DNA of 64,000 nt from an uncultured Fibrobacter sp. (GTDB lineage: Bacteria > Fibrobacterota > Fibrobacteria > Fibrobacterales > Fibrobacteraceae), in assembly GCA_946186895.1 (NCBI GenBank), contig CAMHOW010000003.1, positions 34,883 to 98,882 of the forward strand. The letters run 5' to 3'. The translations under genes and the position numbers were made by a program. The notes beneath the pieces are model-generated. The model had not been told where the DNA came from, searched no databases, and saw only the letters and a program-made list of their open reading frames with translations. Below, piece by piece: positions 49,457-57,857 of this stretch (position 1 is its first letter; each line of letters starts with the position of its first letter).

Positions 49457-50404
49457 CTACTTCTTCTTAGGAATATAAGGACGCAATTCGATTTCGTCGT
49501 CTCCAGATTCCTGAGGCTTTTCCATCGCGCGGCCAAAGGTCGGCATACGGGGAACCGTGGCGGCTGCACGCGGGCGGCCGAACGGCGAAGAAGTCGCCCC
49601 CTTCTGGAACAAGCCCGAACCGGCATTACCGGACGGAACTGCTCCTGCAGGCGGCCTTGCCGCGAAAGAAGGCATCTTGAACGGAGAAGAGGGAGCGGCA
49701 GCCTCGGGTTGAACCTGAGGCTTAGGTGCGGCCTGTTTTACTGACACGCCTTCCTTAGTCAAGGATACATCGTGGACACCCGTGTTGTTCACACTTTCGG
49801 CGGCCTTGCGCAGGAATCCCTGCTTCACGTTAAACTTTTCAATCACCAGCATGGCGATAGTCTTGAGCGTTGTCACCACGCCCTTGCCGTTGTGAGCCGT
49901 AGCCGGGAAGAAGGGCACATTGCGGGGATTCAGTTCGGCATTCAGCTCTTCCAGCGAGAACACGTTTTCCATGTCGCGCTTGTTGTACTGGAGCACAAAG
50001 GGCATGTCGTCCAGATCCATGCCATAATCCTGAAGGTTCTGCCTAAGGTTCTGAAGGCTTTCCAGGTTTTCGGCCTGACGGGAACGCTGGGAGTCCGCCA
50101 CAAACACAATGCCATCTACGCCGCGAAGCACAAGCTTACGGGTACTGTTGTAATAAACCTGACCGGGAACAGTATAAAGCTGGAAACGGGTCTTGAAGCC
50201 CTTGATATCACCAAGATTCAGAGGAAGGAAGTCAAAGAACAGGGTACGGTCGCCCTCGGTAGCCAAGGACACCATGTCCGTGCGCTTGTCCTGGGGCATC
50301 TTCTGGTGAATCACCTGGAGGTTCGTGGTCTTACCACTAAGACCAGGGCCATAGTACACCACCTTACAACTAATTTCTCTTGTCGCAAAATTTATTGAAG
50401 ACAT
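49457..50404 (-). CDS. mglA: MglA-family small GTPase with disordered C-terminal tail
   Basis: 315 residues; MglA is normally about 195. The GTPase part has P-loop [12 protein letters not shown], switch region [25 protein letters not shown] and YNKRD (NKxD). From about residue 205 there is a Pro/Ala/Ser-rich tail with SPFKMPSF and SPFGRP repeats, ending in acidic then basic residues ([15 protein letters not shown]), probably disordered. MglA with MglB sets cell polarity in Myxococcus and Thermus relatives; the output here is unknown. AGGGA precedes the ATG. First gene of the run to 44,180. Confidence 0.92.
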   Translation of the reverse strand: MSSINFATREISCKVVYYGPGLSGKTTNLQVIHQKMPQDKRTDMVSLATEGDRTLFFDFLPLNLGDIKGFKTRFQLYTVPGQVYYNSTRKLVLRGVDGIVFVADSQRSRQAENLESLQNLRQNLQDYGMDLDDMPFVLQYNKRDMENVFSLEELNAELNPRNVPFFPATAHNGKGVVTTLKTIAMLVIEKFNVKQGFLRKAAESVNNTGVHDVSLTKEGVSVKQAAPKPQVQPEAAAPSSPFKMPSFAARPPAGAVPSGNAGSGLFQKGATSSPFGRPRAAATVPRMPTFGRAMEKPQESGDDEIELRPYIPKKK

Positions 50405-50476
50405 TTCAAATCCCTGATACCCTTCAATTTACAAACATTTCCAATACATAATACAAGATTATAATCTAGTAAAAAA

Positions 50477-50504
50477 GATATAACATAGCCCAAATATGTG
50501 TCAA
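50477..50504 (-). promoter_or_regulatory. Probable promoter of the mglA operon
   Basis: On the minus strand TTGACA (50504-50499), a 16-base spacer and TATATC (50482-50477), about 75 bases before the mglA ATG. A second TATAAT lies nearer the gene. The rest of the 229-base gap (50,405-50,633) holds only the rpsT terminator. Confidence 0.45.
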
Positions 50505-50582
50505 AAATAAGATTGTTTGGGGGCTAAGCATATTCCAGGTTGGGCGAAGTTAACAGTTGTTTACACAGCTTTATAAAACAGG

Positions 50583-50610
50583 AAAACACCGGTGCGGGGT
50601 TCCACACCGG
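50583..50610 (-). terminator. Rho-independent terminator after rpsT
   Basis: Stem CCGGTGCGG / CCACACCGG (one mismatch, loop GGTT) at 50589-50610, followed on the minus strand by a T-rich stretch (GTTTTCC). It lies 23 bases past the rpsT stop. Confidence 0.8.
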
Positions 50611-50633
50611 CTTAAATCACCTGGCTAATTCAA

Positions 50634-50894
50634 TTAAGCGAGGCCGTTAATGACCTTGGCGGCCTTGGCCTTGTAGTTCGCAGCGCGGTTGGCGCAGAAA
50701 CCGGCACGACCCTTGGCGGCAGCCTTGTCCAGCATGCTGAACAGGTTGGGCATTTCCTTGAGAGCAGCTTCCTTAGAGGTGGCGGTACGGATCACCTTGA
50801 GGCTGGAACGGATCGCGGAACGGACGGAACGGTTCATGGCGTTGGCCTTATCGGCCTGACGCAGACGCTTTTTGCAAGATTTGTGTTGAGGCAC
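50634..50894 (-). CDS. rpsT: 30S ribosomal protein S20
   Basis: 86 residues, lysine/arginine/alanine-rich and helical, beginning MPQHKSCKKRLRQADKANAM, with the family pattern KAAAKGRAGFCANRAANYKAK near the end. It binds 16S rRNA early in small-subunit assembly. It is a single-gene unit with its own terminator. Confidence 0.95.
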   Translation of the reverse strand: MPQHKSCKKRLRQADKANAMNRSVRSAIRSSLKVIRTATSKEAALKEMPNLFSMLDKAAAKGRAGFCANRAANYKAKAAKVINGLA

Positions 50895-51004
50895 CTTTTA
50901 ATCTCCGGGTAAAACCTACTTAAAATTTGTTGGCTCAAAGATAGTAAACTTAAAAAGAATGTCAACCCCCTAAAAAGGGCAGAAAAAACTAAATTTCGCC
51001 TATT

Positions 51005-52084
51005 ATGATCCCCTTCGTGAACCTGACTGCGCAGCGAGATGCCTACCGAAAGGAGCTAGAAACGGCCGAAAAGCGCGTTCTGGACAGCGGATGCTACATC
51101 GGCGGGCCCGAGGTTCGGGCCTTAGAAGAGGAACTGTCCTGCTACTGCGGGGCTGCCCAAACCATCACCTGCGGAAGCGGGACCCAGGCGCTAGAACTTG
51201 CCCTGATGGTTTTCGGGCTTGAACCGGGGGACCAGGTCATCGTTCCGAACTTTACCTTTATCGCCCCGGCGGAATGCGTCCAGAAACTGGGAGGCGTACC
51301 CGTCTTTGCAGACATCGACAAGAGGACCCTGCAAATTGATCCAGAGAGCGTTGAACGCCTCGTCAGAACCAATACCAAGGGAATCATCGCCGTGAACCTG
51401 TTCGGGCAGTGCGCCCCCTACGAAAAACTGCGGGAGATTGCCGACAAGAACGGTCTCTGGATTCTTGAGGACAGCGCCCAGGCCTTCGGCGCCACACAGA
51501 ACGGCAAGAAGGCCTGCACCTTCGGAGACATTTCCATCACCAGCTTTTACCCCAGCAAGCCCCTGGGCTGCTACGGGGACGGCGGCGCCATCTTTACGAG
51601 TAACCCGGAGTACGCCGAGAAGGCAAGACTCCTTGCAAACCACGGCAGCAGCGAAAGGTACCGGCACATCGAGATCGGCGTGAACGGACGACTGGACGCC
51701 CTGCAAGCGGCAGTACTGCGGGTAAAGTTAAGGCATCTAGACGAAGAACTAGAGCGGCGGCAGCAGAACGCCAAGGTTTACGATCAGTTTTTTAAAGACA
51801 TACCTGGCCTTACGCCACAGGTTATCGCCGGCGGCAACACCAGCACTTACGCCCAGTACACCTTGATGGCGGAAAACCGGTCGGATTTCATAAAGCGCTT
51901 GAACCAGGCGGAAATTCCTTACTGTATTCACTACCCGAGCCCGCTCCATGCCCAGCCATGTTTCAGTGCAGGAGCTACAACAGACTCGGGCTGTCCGGTA
52001 ACCAAAAAGACCTGTTCTCAAGTACTAAGCCTACCCTTCTGTGCCTTTACGGACGTACAAGCGGTGGTGGACAGGCTAAAATGA
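51005..52084 (+). CDS. DegT/DnrJ/EryC1/StrS-family sugar aminotransferase
   Basis: 359 residues, typical family length. It opens IPFVNLTAQRDAY; the glycine/Thr cofactor region is CGSGTQALELAL, the cofactor Asp is in WILEDSAQAFGA, and the Schiff-base Lys is in TSFYPSKPLGCYGDGGA. Family members transfer an amino group to keto-sugar nucleotides in O-antigen, capsule or cell-surface glycan synthesis. No other nucleotide-sugar genes are adjacent, so the sugar is unknown. Confidence 0.92.
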   Translation: MIPFVNLTAQRDAYRKELETAEKRVLDSGCYIGGPEVRALEEELSCYCGAAQTITCGSGTQALELALMVFGLEPGDQVIVPNFTFIAPAECVQKLGGVPVFADIDKRTLQIDPESVERLVRTNTKGIIAVNLFGQCAPYEKLREIADKNGLWILEDSAQAFGATQNGKKACTFGDISITSFYPSKPLGCYGDGGAIFTSNPEYAEKARLLANHGSSERYRHIEIGVNGRLDALQAAVLRVKLRHLDEELERRQQNAKVYDQFFKDIPGLTPQVIAGGNTSTYAQYTLMAENRSDFIKRLNQAEIPYCIHYPSPLHAQPCFSAGATTDSGCPVTKKTCSQVLSLPFCAFTDVQAVVDRLK

Positions 52085-52208
52085 TTTGCCAAACTCTATG
52101 CATTTTTGTACATTTACGCATAAATAAACTCAACTCTGTTTTTTCAGTGCTTGGGAATGCTCAAAAATGCGACATTCTTTTCGGTGCTGGAAACATCAAG
52201 GAGCCATA

Positions 52209-53399
52209 ATGGCACATTATCTTTTTACCTCTGAATCCGTGTCCAAGGGACACCCAGACAAGGTTGCCGACCAGATTTCCGATTCCATCCTCGACGCCTG
52301 CCTCGCCCAGGACCCCAACAGCCGCGTGGCTTGCGAGACCCTGGTGAACACAGGTCTCGTTGTGATTTCCGGCGAAATCACCACCAAGGCAGTGATTGAC
52401 TATCAGCAGATTGCCCGCAAGACCATCAAGAGCATCGGTTACGTGAACCCGGAACTGGCCTTTGACTACCAGGGCTGCTCCGTGCTCGTGGCTATGGACA
52501 AGCAGTCCCCCGATATTGCCCAGGGCGTAGACGCCAAGGCCGCTGACGGCAAGAAAGACGACAAGCAGGGTGCTGGTGACCAGGGCATGATGTTCGGCTA
52601 TGCCGTGAACGAAACCAAGGAACTGATGCCGCTGCCCATCAGCCTTGCCCACAAGCTCATGGAAGAAATCCAGAACCTCCGCGAACAGGGCAAGATTAAG
52701 TGGCTCCGCCCGGACGCCAAGTCCCAAGTGACGGTGGAATATGACGAAAACGACAAGCCCGTACGCGTGGATACCGTGGTTATCTCTACCCAGCACGACG
52801 AGTTCGTAAAGGGCAAGCCGCTCACCCACAAGCAGATCGAGAAGGAAATCATCGAGAAGCTCATCAAGAAGGTGATCCCTGCTAAGCTTCTGGACAAGAA
52901 TACCCGCTACCTGGTGAACCCCACCGGCAAGTTCGTGGTGGGTGGCCCCCACGGCGACTGCGGCCTTACCGGTCGTAAGATTATCGTGGATACCTACGGC
53001 GGCATGGGTCGTCACGGTGGTGGCGCCTTCAGCGGTAAGGACCCCTCCAAGGTGGACCGTAGCGCTGCCTACGCTGCCCGCTATGTAGCCAAGAACATCG
53101 TGGCTGCAGGCCTCGCCTACCGTTGCGAAGTCCAGCTCGCTTACGCTATCGGTTACTCCAAGCCGGTGTCCGTTCTCGTGAACACCTTCGGTACAGGCAA
53201 GATTAGCGACCGCGAAATCGAAGCCATCGTCGCCAAGACTTTCGACCTCTCCCCTGCCGGCATCGTGAAGATGCTCGACCTGAAGAAGCCCGGTTACGTG
53301 GCTACCGCCGCTCTCGGTCACTTTGGCCGCACGGGCGCTCGCTTCACCTGGGAAAAGACGGACAAGGCCGCAGCGTTGAAGAAGTTCGCCAAAGTGTAA
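52209..53399 (+). CDS. metK: S-adenosylmethionine synthetase
   Basis: 396 residues from the ATG at 52209 with AAGGAG 6 bases upstream. Hallmarks: [20 protein letters not shown], the [10 protein letters not shown] hexapeptide region and [15 protein letters not shown]. It makes S-adenosylmethionine from methionine and ATP; the two radical SAM enzymes here depend on it. The 124-base leader was inspected for SAM-binding RNA and no recognised type was found. Confidence 0.98.
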   Translation: MAHYLFTSESVSKGHPDKVADQISDSILDACLAQDPNSRVACETLVNTGLVVISGEITTKAVIDYQQIARKTIKSIGYVNPELAFDYQGCSVLVAMDKQSPDIAQGVDAKAADGKKDDKQGAGDQGMMFGYAVNETKELMPLPISLAHKLMEEIQNLREQGKIKWLRPDAKSQVTVEYDENDKPVRVDTVVISTQHDEFVKGKPLTHKQIEKEIIEKLIKKVIPAKLLDKNTRYLVNPTGKFVVGGPHGDCGLTGRKIIVDTYGGMGRHGGGAFSGKDPSKVDRSAAYAARYVAKNIVAAGLAYRCEVQLAYAIGYSKPVSVLVNTFGTGKISDREIEAIVAKTFDLSPAGIVKMLDLKKPGYVATAALGHFGRTGARFTWEKTDKAAALKKFAKV

Positions 53400-53426
53400 C
53401 GATCACTCGTTCGTCAACATGTAACA

Positions 53427-53455
53427 CAAAAGCCCCGGTTTAGCCGGGGCTTTTG
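53427..53455. terminator. Bidirectional Rho-independent terminator between metK and the convergent lipoprotein gene
   Basis: Perfect 12-bp stem CAAAAGCCCCGG / CCGGGGCTTTTG with loop TTTAG. T-runs flank the GC core on either strand, so it can serve both convergent genes. Confidence 0.92.
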
Positions 53456-53479
53456 CTTGCTACTCTAAGCGGGTCTAAA

Positions 53480-54253
53480 CTACCGGCAAGTGCCGTACCG
53501 ACCAATGGAATAGATAGAGAACTTTCCAGCCGTTTGTCCTTCGTACCCGCCCATAGTAGAAATTGAAATAGAATTCTTGAACTGGAAATCGAGAGCACTC
53601 AATTCAGACGCTGCTGCTACAGGGTCAATTGGCTTTTGATACCAACCTTCCTGTACAAACTGATTCCACGAAGCATTAAAGATTTCATATTCATCATAGA
53701 GTATTACTTCATAGAAGATAGTGGTAGTGTTTGTGGTTGCGGGCAAATCCACATAAGGCATATCGTAACCGTAATCCCCTGCAGTAGCAAATGACAAATA
53801 CAACCGAACTGGGGCCGTGGAGTAATACACAACGCAAACACCTCCCCATGCGGAAGCGTCCGTAACTCTGCCAAATTCCGCAATAATAGATGCATAGGCA
53901 TACTTGTAACCATCGCCTAGGTGAAAAGTTCCACCAACACGAAAAAATGCATTTGTCAACTTTTCCGCCAGAACGGAACTTAAAGTTCTCGATGATGCGT
54001 CATCCCACGTAAAATAAGAGTTTCCTCCATCATTATTGTCTACATAGGAACCCCAATGGCCCTTACTCTCACCCGTATCAATTTTCTTCTGTTTAACAGG
54101 GCCACACCACAAGTCGCCACAGGGGATGCCCGTCTTGTTCACATAGACTTCCACGCTTGAAAATTCTTCGTGGGCGTCATTTATTTGAGCCTTGTAATCC
54201 GTACAGGCGGCTACAAAGGTCATCGTAAGGGCAAGTAAAAGAATCTTTCTCAT
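53480..54253 (-). CDS. Lipoprotein of unknown function
   Basis: 257 residues from the ATG at 54253 (GAGGTGA just upstream), giving the lipoprotein signal MRKILLLALTMTFVAAC. The mature part has GHWGSYVDNNDGGNSYFTW, a pattern like the DNNDGG-type beta-sandwich segments of Fibrobacter surface proteins, followed by a beta-rich domain. No family recognised. It lies 15 bases after the stop of the upstream envelope gene and probably shares its transcript. Confidence 0.75.
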   Translation of the reverse strand: MRKILLLALTMTFVAACTDYKAQINDAHEEFSSVEVYVNKTGIPCGDLWCGPVKQKKIDTGESKGHWGSYVDNNDGGNSYFTWDDASSRTLSSVLAEKLTNAFFRVGGTFHLGDGYKYAYASIIAEFGRVTDASAWGGVCVVYYSTAPVRLYLSFATAGDYGYDMPYVDLPATTNTTTIFYEVILYDEYEIFNASWNQFVQEGWYQKPIDPVAAASELSALDFQFKNSISISTMGGYEGQTAGKFSIYSIGRYGTCR

Positions 54254-54268
54254 AATCACCTCACCCTA

Positions 54269-55753
54269 TCAGAAAACTATGCTCAAGGCTATGCCTATAC
54301 CGCCTAGGACTGCAACGCCTAGGCCTATAGCGCGGTTTCTCTGATAGTCACCTGCCGCCTTATCGTGGTCAGCAAACCTACTATCATCGCCATTCGCCAG
54401 TTCGTCATCGAACATGGTCTTTTCATCCTTGGCCTTATGGTCGAACATCACCGCTATCGCCGAGCCGGCTACAAGAACCGCACCAGAAACAATCAACGGA
54501 ATCCAGCGAATGCCGCCTTCTTTCTTTTCTGGGGCCGGGGCATCCTTTGCCGCAGCCTTTGCAGAGGCGGCAGCTGCGGCTTCCTTGGCATCGTCCATTT
54601 CATCTTCTATGGTCTTTTCACCATTTTCGGCAGCGTTGGCCCTTTCCAGTTCGGCAAGTCCCTGCTTGTAAGCCAAAGAGTCTGCGGCGGTCATGACTTC
54701 CGATTCATCCTGGGAAGGTGACTGGGACACCACCTCGGCCAGCTTTTCGGAATCCCATGCCCAACGGCCCACCATTTCCATTTTCTTCAGTTTCGTGAAA
54801 ACTTCCTTGCCATGGAATTTTTCGATAACAGCATCTTCGGACTGGTTCAGTATAGCCTTTTTGTTTTTGACGTCAAAGACTAAATGGGACTGGCTCTTGT
54901 CGGAATCCAAAGTCTTCTGGAACAGCTTGACCCCATTGAGGTAATACGCTCCACCCACCGGACGACGCATATCCACTCTCAAAGAAAGCTTGCTCCTGTT
55001 CATCATGATTTTCACATTAGAGCCCAGCTTTTTCAACGAATCGTTCTTGACCTTCAAAGTGGCCACAAACATCGGGGCAAACTCGGAACCCGACTGGCGC
55101 AGCACAATAGAGCCGCATTTTTCAATCCACAAGTTCGCAAGACGCAATTGTTGCTTCACCCTAGCTGGATCGTAAGAGAGTTCAAAATTGTATTCGGCGT
55201 CAAAATCGCCTTCAAAATTAATAGGTTCAAGATACACGTTTCCACGCAAGCGCAACAACTGATCACGACTGATAACAATACTGGTTAACGCGTCGGAGCA
55301 AGTGGCCAGCTGCCTTGTACGCTCTTCCAAGGTGGTAGCAACCCGCATAGAACCCAAGCGAACTTCACCGGTCACTTCCATATATTCGTTTTCAAAAGCG
55401 GGCAATTCAACTTCGTAGAAGCGAGCGCATGTGGTATCCAAAAGGTCGTTCAACGAAATAGAGGCGCACCGGTCGTTCATTTCGGCAACGCGGTTCGCCT
55501 TTTTCAAAAGGGCGTCAATTTCGGGATTGGAGTCCCCCACCATGGTCTGCAAATTTTTCAGTTCATCCTTAAGGACACGAATGTCCTCAGGGCTTTTCAC
55601 AAAAACCGATATAGTAGAGGCATTCTCATCGACAGCAGAAGCAGCGACCGCTTCGGGAACTTGGGCCGGAGCCACGTCGGGGACCGGAGTTGCCTCCTGG
55701 GCCACAACGGCACAGATCAAAAAGGCAACAAAAACAAGCAAACGTCTTAGCAT
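54269..55753 (-). CDS. Envelope protein of unknown function
   Basis: 494 residues from the ATG at 55753, giving MLRRLLVFVAFLICAVVAQ as signal peptide. A mostly alpha/beta extracytoplasmic region with paired cysteines (for example CASISLNDLLDTTCARFYEV) is followed by an Ala/Lys/Glu linker (about 385-415) and two hydrophobic C-terminal helices (WIPLIVSGAVLVAGSAIAVM and AIGLGVAVLGGIGIALSIVF). I do not recognise the family. The C-terminal hairpin suggests membrane anchoring. Confidence 0.75.
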   Translation of the reverse strand: MLRRLLVFVAFLICAVVAQEATPVPDVAPAQVPEAVAASAVDENASTISVFVKSPEDIRVLKDELKNLQTMVGDSNPEIDALLKKANRVAEMNDRCASISLNDLLDTTCARFYEVELPAFENEYMEVTGEVRLGSMRVATTLEERTRQLATCSDALTSIVISRDQLLRLRGNVYLEPINFEGDFDAEYNFELSYDPARVKQQLRLANLWIEKCGSIVLRQSGSEFAPMFVATLKVKNDSLKKLGSNVKIMMNRSKLSLRVDMRRPVGGAYYLNGVKLFQKTLDSDKSQSHLVFDVKNKKAILNQSEDAVIEKFHGKEVFTKLKKMEMVGRWAWDSEKLAEVVSQSPSQDESEVMTAADSLAYKQGLAELERANAAENGEKTIEDEMDDAKEAAAAASAKAAAKDAPAPEKKEGGIRWIPLIVSGAVLVAGSAIAVMFDHKAKDEKTMFDDELANGDDSRFADHDKAAGDYQRNRAIGLGVAVLGGIGIALSIVF

Positions 55754-55800
55754 ACAAACCAACTGTTATGTTGGAAACAATATAGTATATAATTGACGTC

Positions 55801-55831
55801 TAAAAGAACCGCAGCTCGTTTGAGCTGCGGT
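55801..55831 (-). terminator. Rho-independent terminator after the hemicellulase operon
   Basis: Perfect 10-bp stem ACCGCAGCTC / GAGCTGCGGT with loop GTTT (55808-55831), followed on the minus strand by TCTTTTA. It lies 10 bases past the GH27 stop. Confidence 0.88.
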
Positions 55832-55840
55832 CCCCTATTT

Positions 55841-57829
55841 TCACCTTCTTACTTGAAAGGTCATCCCATTCTTGGAGCGTACTAAGTACACGCCCCGTTC
55901 TGGAACAAGCGTTCGGATTTTCACTTGGACTTCCTGAATACTGGAGGCATAGACGGTTCCGACAAAGGCTCCGTTCATCGAAAACACGCGGAAAGCCTGC
56001 ATGGGCTGCACACCGTACCGCAGGGTCGAAGCGAAACCCGAAGGGGCATCGGACTTCTTGTCGCCCGTGGGAGTTTTTTCTTTCGGATTGTCGGTGGGCG
56101 TCGAGGGTTTCTGCTCCTCCCCCTCTTCGCTATTTTCATCGGTGACGAATTCAATCCAATCTATATCCATCCAATCGCCGGTTACCGTAAAGCGGAGGAT
56201 GTGTTCGCCCTCGCTCAGGTTCACAGTGACATCCACCTCATTATACTCGTCGTAGTTGTCTTCACCAGAGGTGGCCTGCGGAACCTTGATTTCTTCGGTA
56301 ATGTCCTCGCCATCCATGGACAGCTTGAAACTGGAGGTGCTGTTGGCCGAAGCTACGGAGGCCTTCATGGTGTAAGTCCCTTTTTGGGCGATCGTCACGG
56401 AGTATTCCAGCCATTCGCCTGCCTGGTTATAACCTACGATATAGCGGTTTGCCTTCTTATAAATGTCTACGCCGGTTCCTTCACGGTAGCTTACACCGCC
56501 GTTCGTTTCGGCTCCATGGTCCAAAGCATCTTTTTCGTTGTAACTGATATTGCCCTGACCAATTCCGCTAATGTCGAAATCCTCCATCTCGATTTTACCC
56601 GGGATGGCAAAAGGAGCGTTGTTGAACGGCTGGCGAGGAACCGGTTTGATAATCAAGCGGAGCAGCGCCGAACCGTGGGGCGGAAGTTCTACGGATACAC
56701 GGGAAAGGGAACCAAGGCTTTTCTTTTGCCAGGCATCGCGGACTTCCACTTCGCCCTCTACGCCAATGTCGGCAAAGTTACATTCAACCGTTTGGGTAGA
56801 TCCGTTATTGTTGAGAAGCGCTACGGCGACATCTCCATTACGCAAGGGCTTGGTCCAAACCTGTTTGCCATTTACATTAGAAATGCGGTGACCTTGAACA
56901 CCCAGGGAATCTTGGTTAATGGCTATCATGTCCTTGTTAAGGTAGAGTTCCTTGGTTTCGTTACTCATATTACGGACATCGGAACTAATCATGATAGGAG
57001 CGGCCATAATAGACCACATGGTCATCTGTGATTTTTGTTCGTCGTAAGAAAGACCTTTGTTTCCTACCTCCAGCATATCCGGGTCGTTCCAGCTACCAGG
57101 CTGTGCAATTTCCCAGTATTTGTCGTTGGCATCGATGATATCATAAACGCCACGATACCACGAAGTAGAAATCCATTCAGGACCAATATCGAAGGTGGTA
57201 CGCCAAAGGTTAGCGATTTTCGGCATCCAATCCTGATAACCCCAAGCACAAATGCTGAACACGATAGGTCGTCCAGAATTAAGGAGCGCTTTGGACATGC
57301 GAGTATAGTCTTCTTCCTGGTTTGATTTTTCGGCTGGATCACAGTTGTCGTATTTCCAGTAGTCAACGCCCCATTCAGCCAGCTTTTTGGCGTCCTGTTC
57401 TTCGTGCATATAAGAACCGCTTTCGCTTTGCCAATTGCTATTGTAATGATGACAGGTGCGTTTACCACGATCACCATAAAGTCCAAACTTGAGCCCCTTT
57501 TTATGGACGTAATCGGCCATGGCCTTCATCCCGCTGGGGAATGTATTCGGGTTGTTTTGGAGATTACCATTGGCATCGCGTTTGGTATCCATCCAGTTGT
57601 CATCCAGGTTCAGGTAGATGTAGCCCGCATCCCTCAATCCGGAAGACACCATGGCATCCGCAATTTCCTTAATTTGGTTCTCGTTGATGTTCTCGTGGAA
57701 CACGTTCCAGCTATTCCACCCCATAGGGGGAGTCTTCACCAAATCATTGACAGGTTGCGCCTGTGCCGAAATTGCGGCAAACGATGCCAAAGCCAACACT
57801 GCCCAACCTGCATACCTAATTCCAAACAT
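55841..57829 (-). CDS. Secreted GH27 alpha-galactosidase with CBM6 and C-terminal sorting-like domain
   Basis: 662 residues from the ATG at 57829; an ATG 9 bases earlier is possible but abuts the AAGGG ribosome site. After a signal peptide (VLALASFAAISAQAQ) the GH27 barrel opens TPPMGWNSWNVF. The nucleophile Asp is in DYWKYDNC (about 159) and the acid/base Asp in SWNDPDML (about 247). A CBM6 (about 400-560, with YIVGYNQAGEWLEYSV) and a Glu/Pro/Thr linker lead to the C-terminal domain (FRVFSMNGAFVG, GVYLVRSKNG). It removes alpha-galactosyl branches from galactomannan or similar polymers. Last gene of a three-gene operon. Confidence 0.92.
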   Translation of the reverse strand: MFGIRYAGWAVLALASFAAISAQAQPVNDLVKTPPMGWNSWNVFHENINENQIKEIADAMVSSGLRDAGYIYLNLDDNWMDTKRDANGNLQNNPNTFPSGMKAMADYVHKKGLKFGLYGDRGKRTCHHYNSNWQSESGSYMHEEQDAKKLAEWGVDYWKYDNCDPAEKSNQEEDYTRMSKALLNSGRPIVFSICAWGYQDWMPKIANLWRTTFDIGPEWISTSWYRGVYDIIDANDKYWEIAQPGSWNDPDMLEVGNKGLSYDEQKSQMTMWSIMAAPIMISSDVRNMSNETKELYLNKDMIAINQDSLGVQGHRISNVNGKQVWTKPLRNGDVAVALLNNNGSTQTVECNFADIGVEGEVEVRDAWQKKSLGSLSRVSVELPPHGSALLRLIIKPVPRQPFNNAPFAIPGKIEMEDFDISGIGQGNISYNEKDALDHGAETNGGVSYREGTGVDIYKKANRYIVGYNQAGEWLEYSVTIAQKGTYTMKASVASANSTSSFKLSMDGEDITEEIKVPQATSGEDNYDEYNEVDVTVNLSEGEHILRFTVTGDWMDIDWIEFVTDENSEEGEEQKPSTPTDNPKEKTPTGDKKSDAPSGFASTLRYGVQPMQAFRVFSMNGAFVGTVYASSIQEVQVKIRTLVPERGVYLVRSKNGMTFQVRR

Positions 57830-57857
57830 ACACTTCATCCCTTCGGGGCTTTCGCCC

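Noticed and set aside
52085..52208. Possible SAM riboswitch in the metK leader
   Set aside because: Apart from a short GAATG/CATTC pairing I see none of the conserved cores or pseudoknots of known SAM-binding RNAs. A covariance-model scan would settle it.
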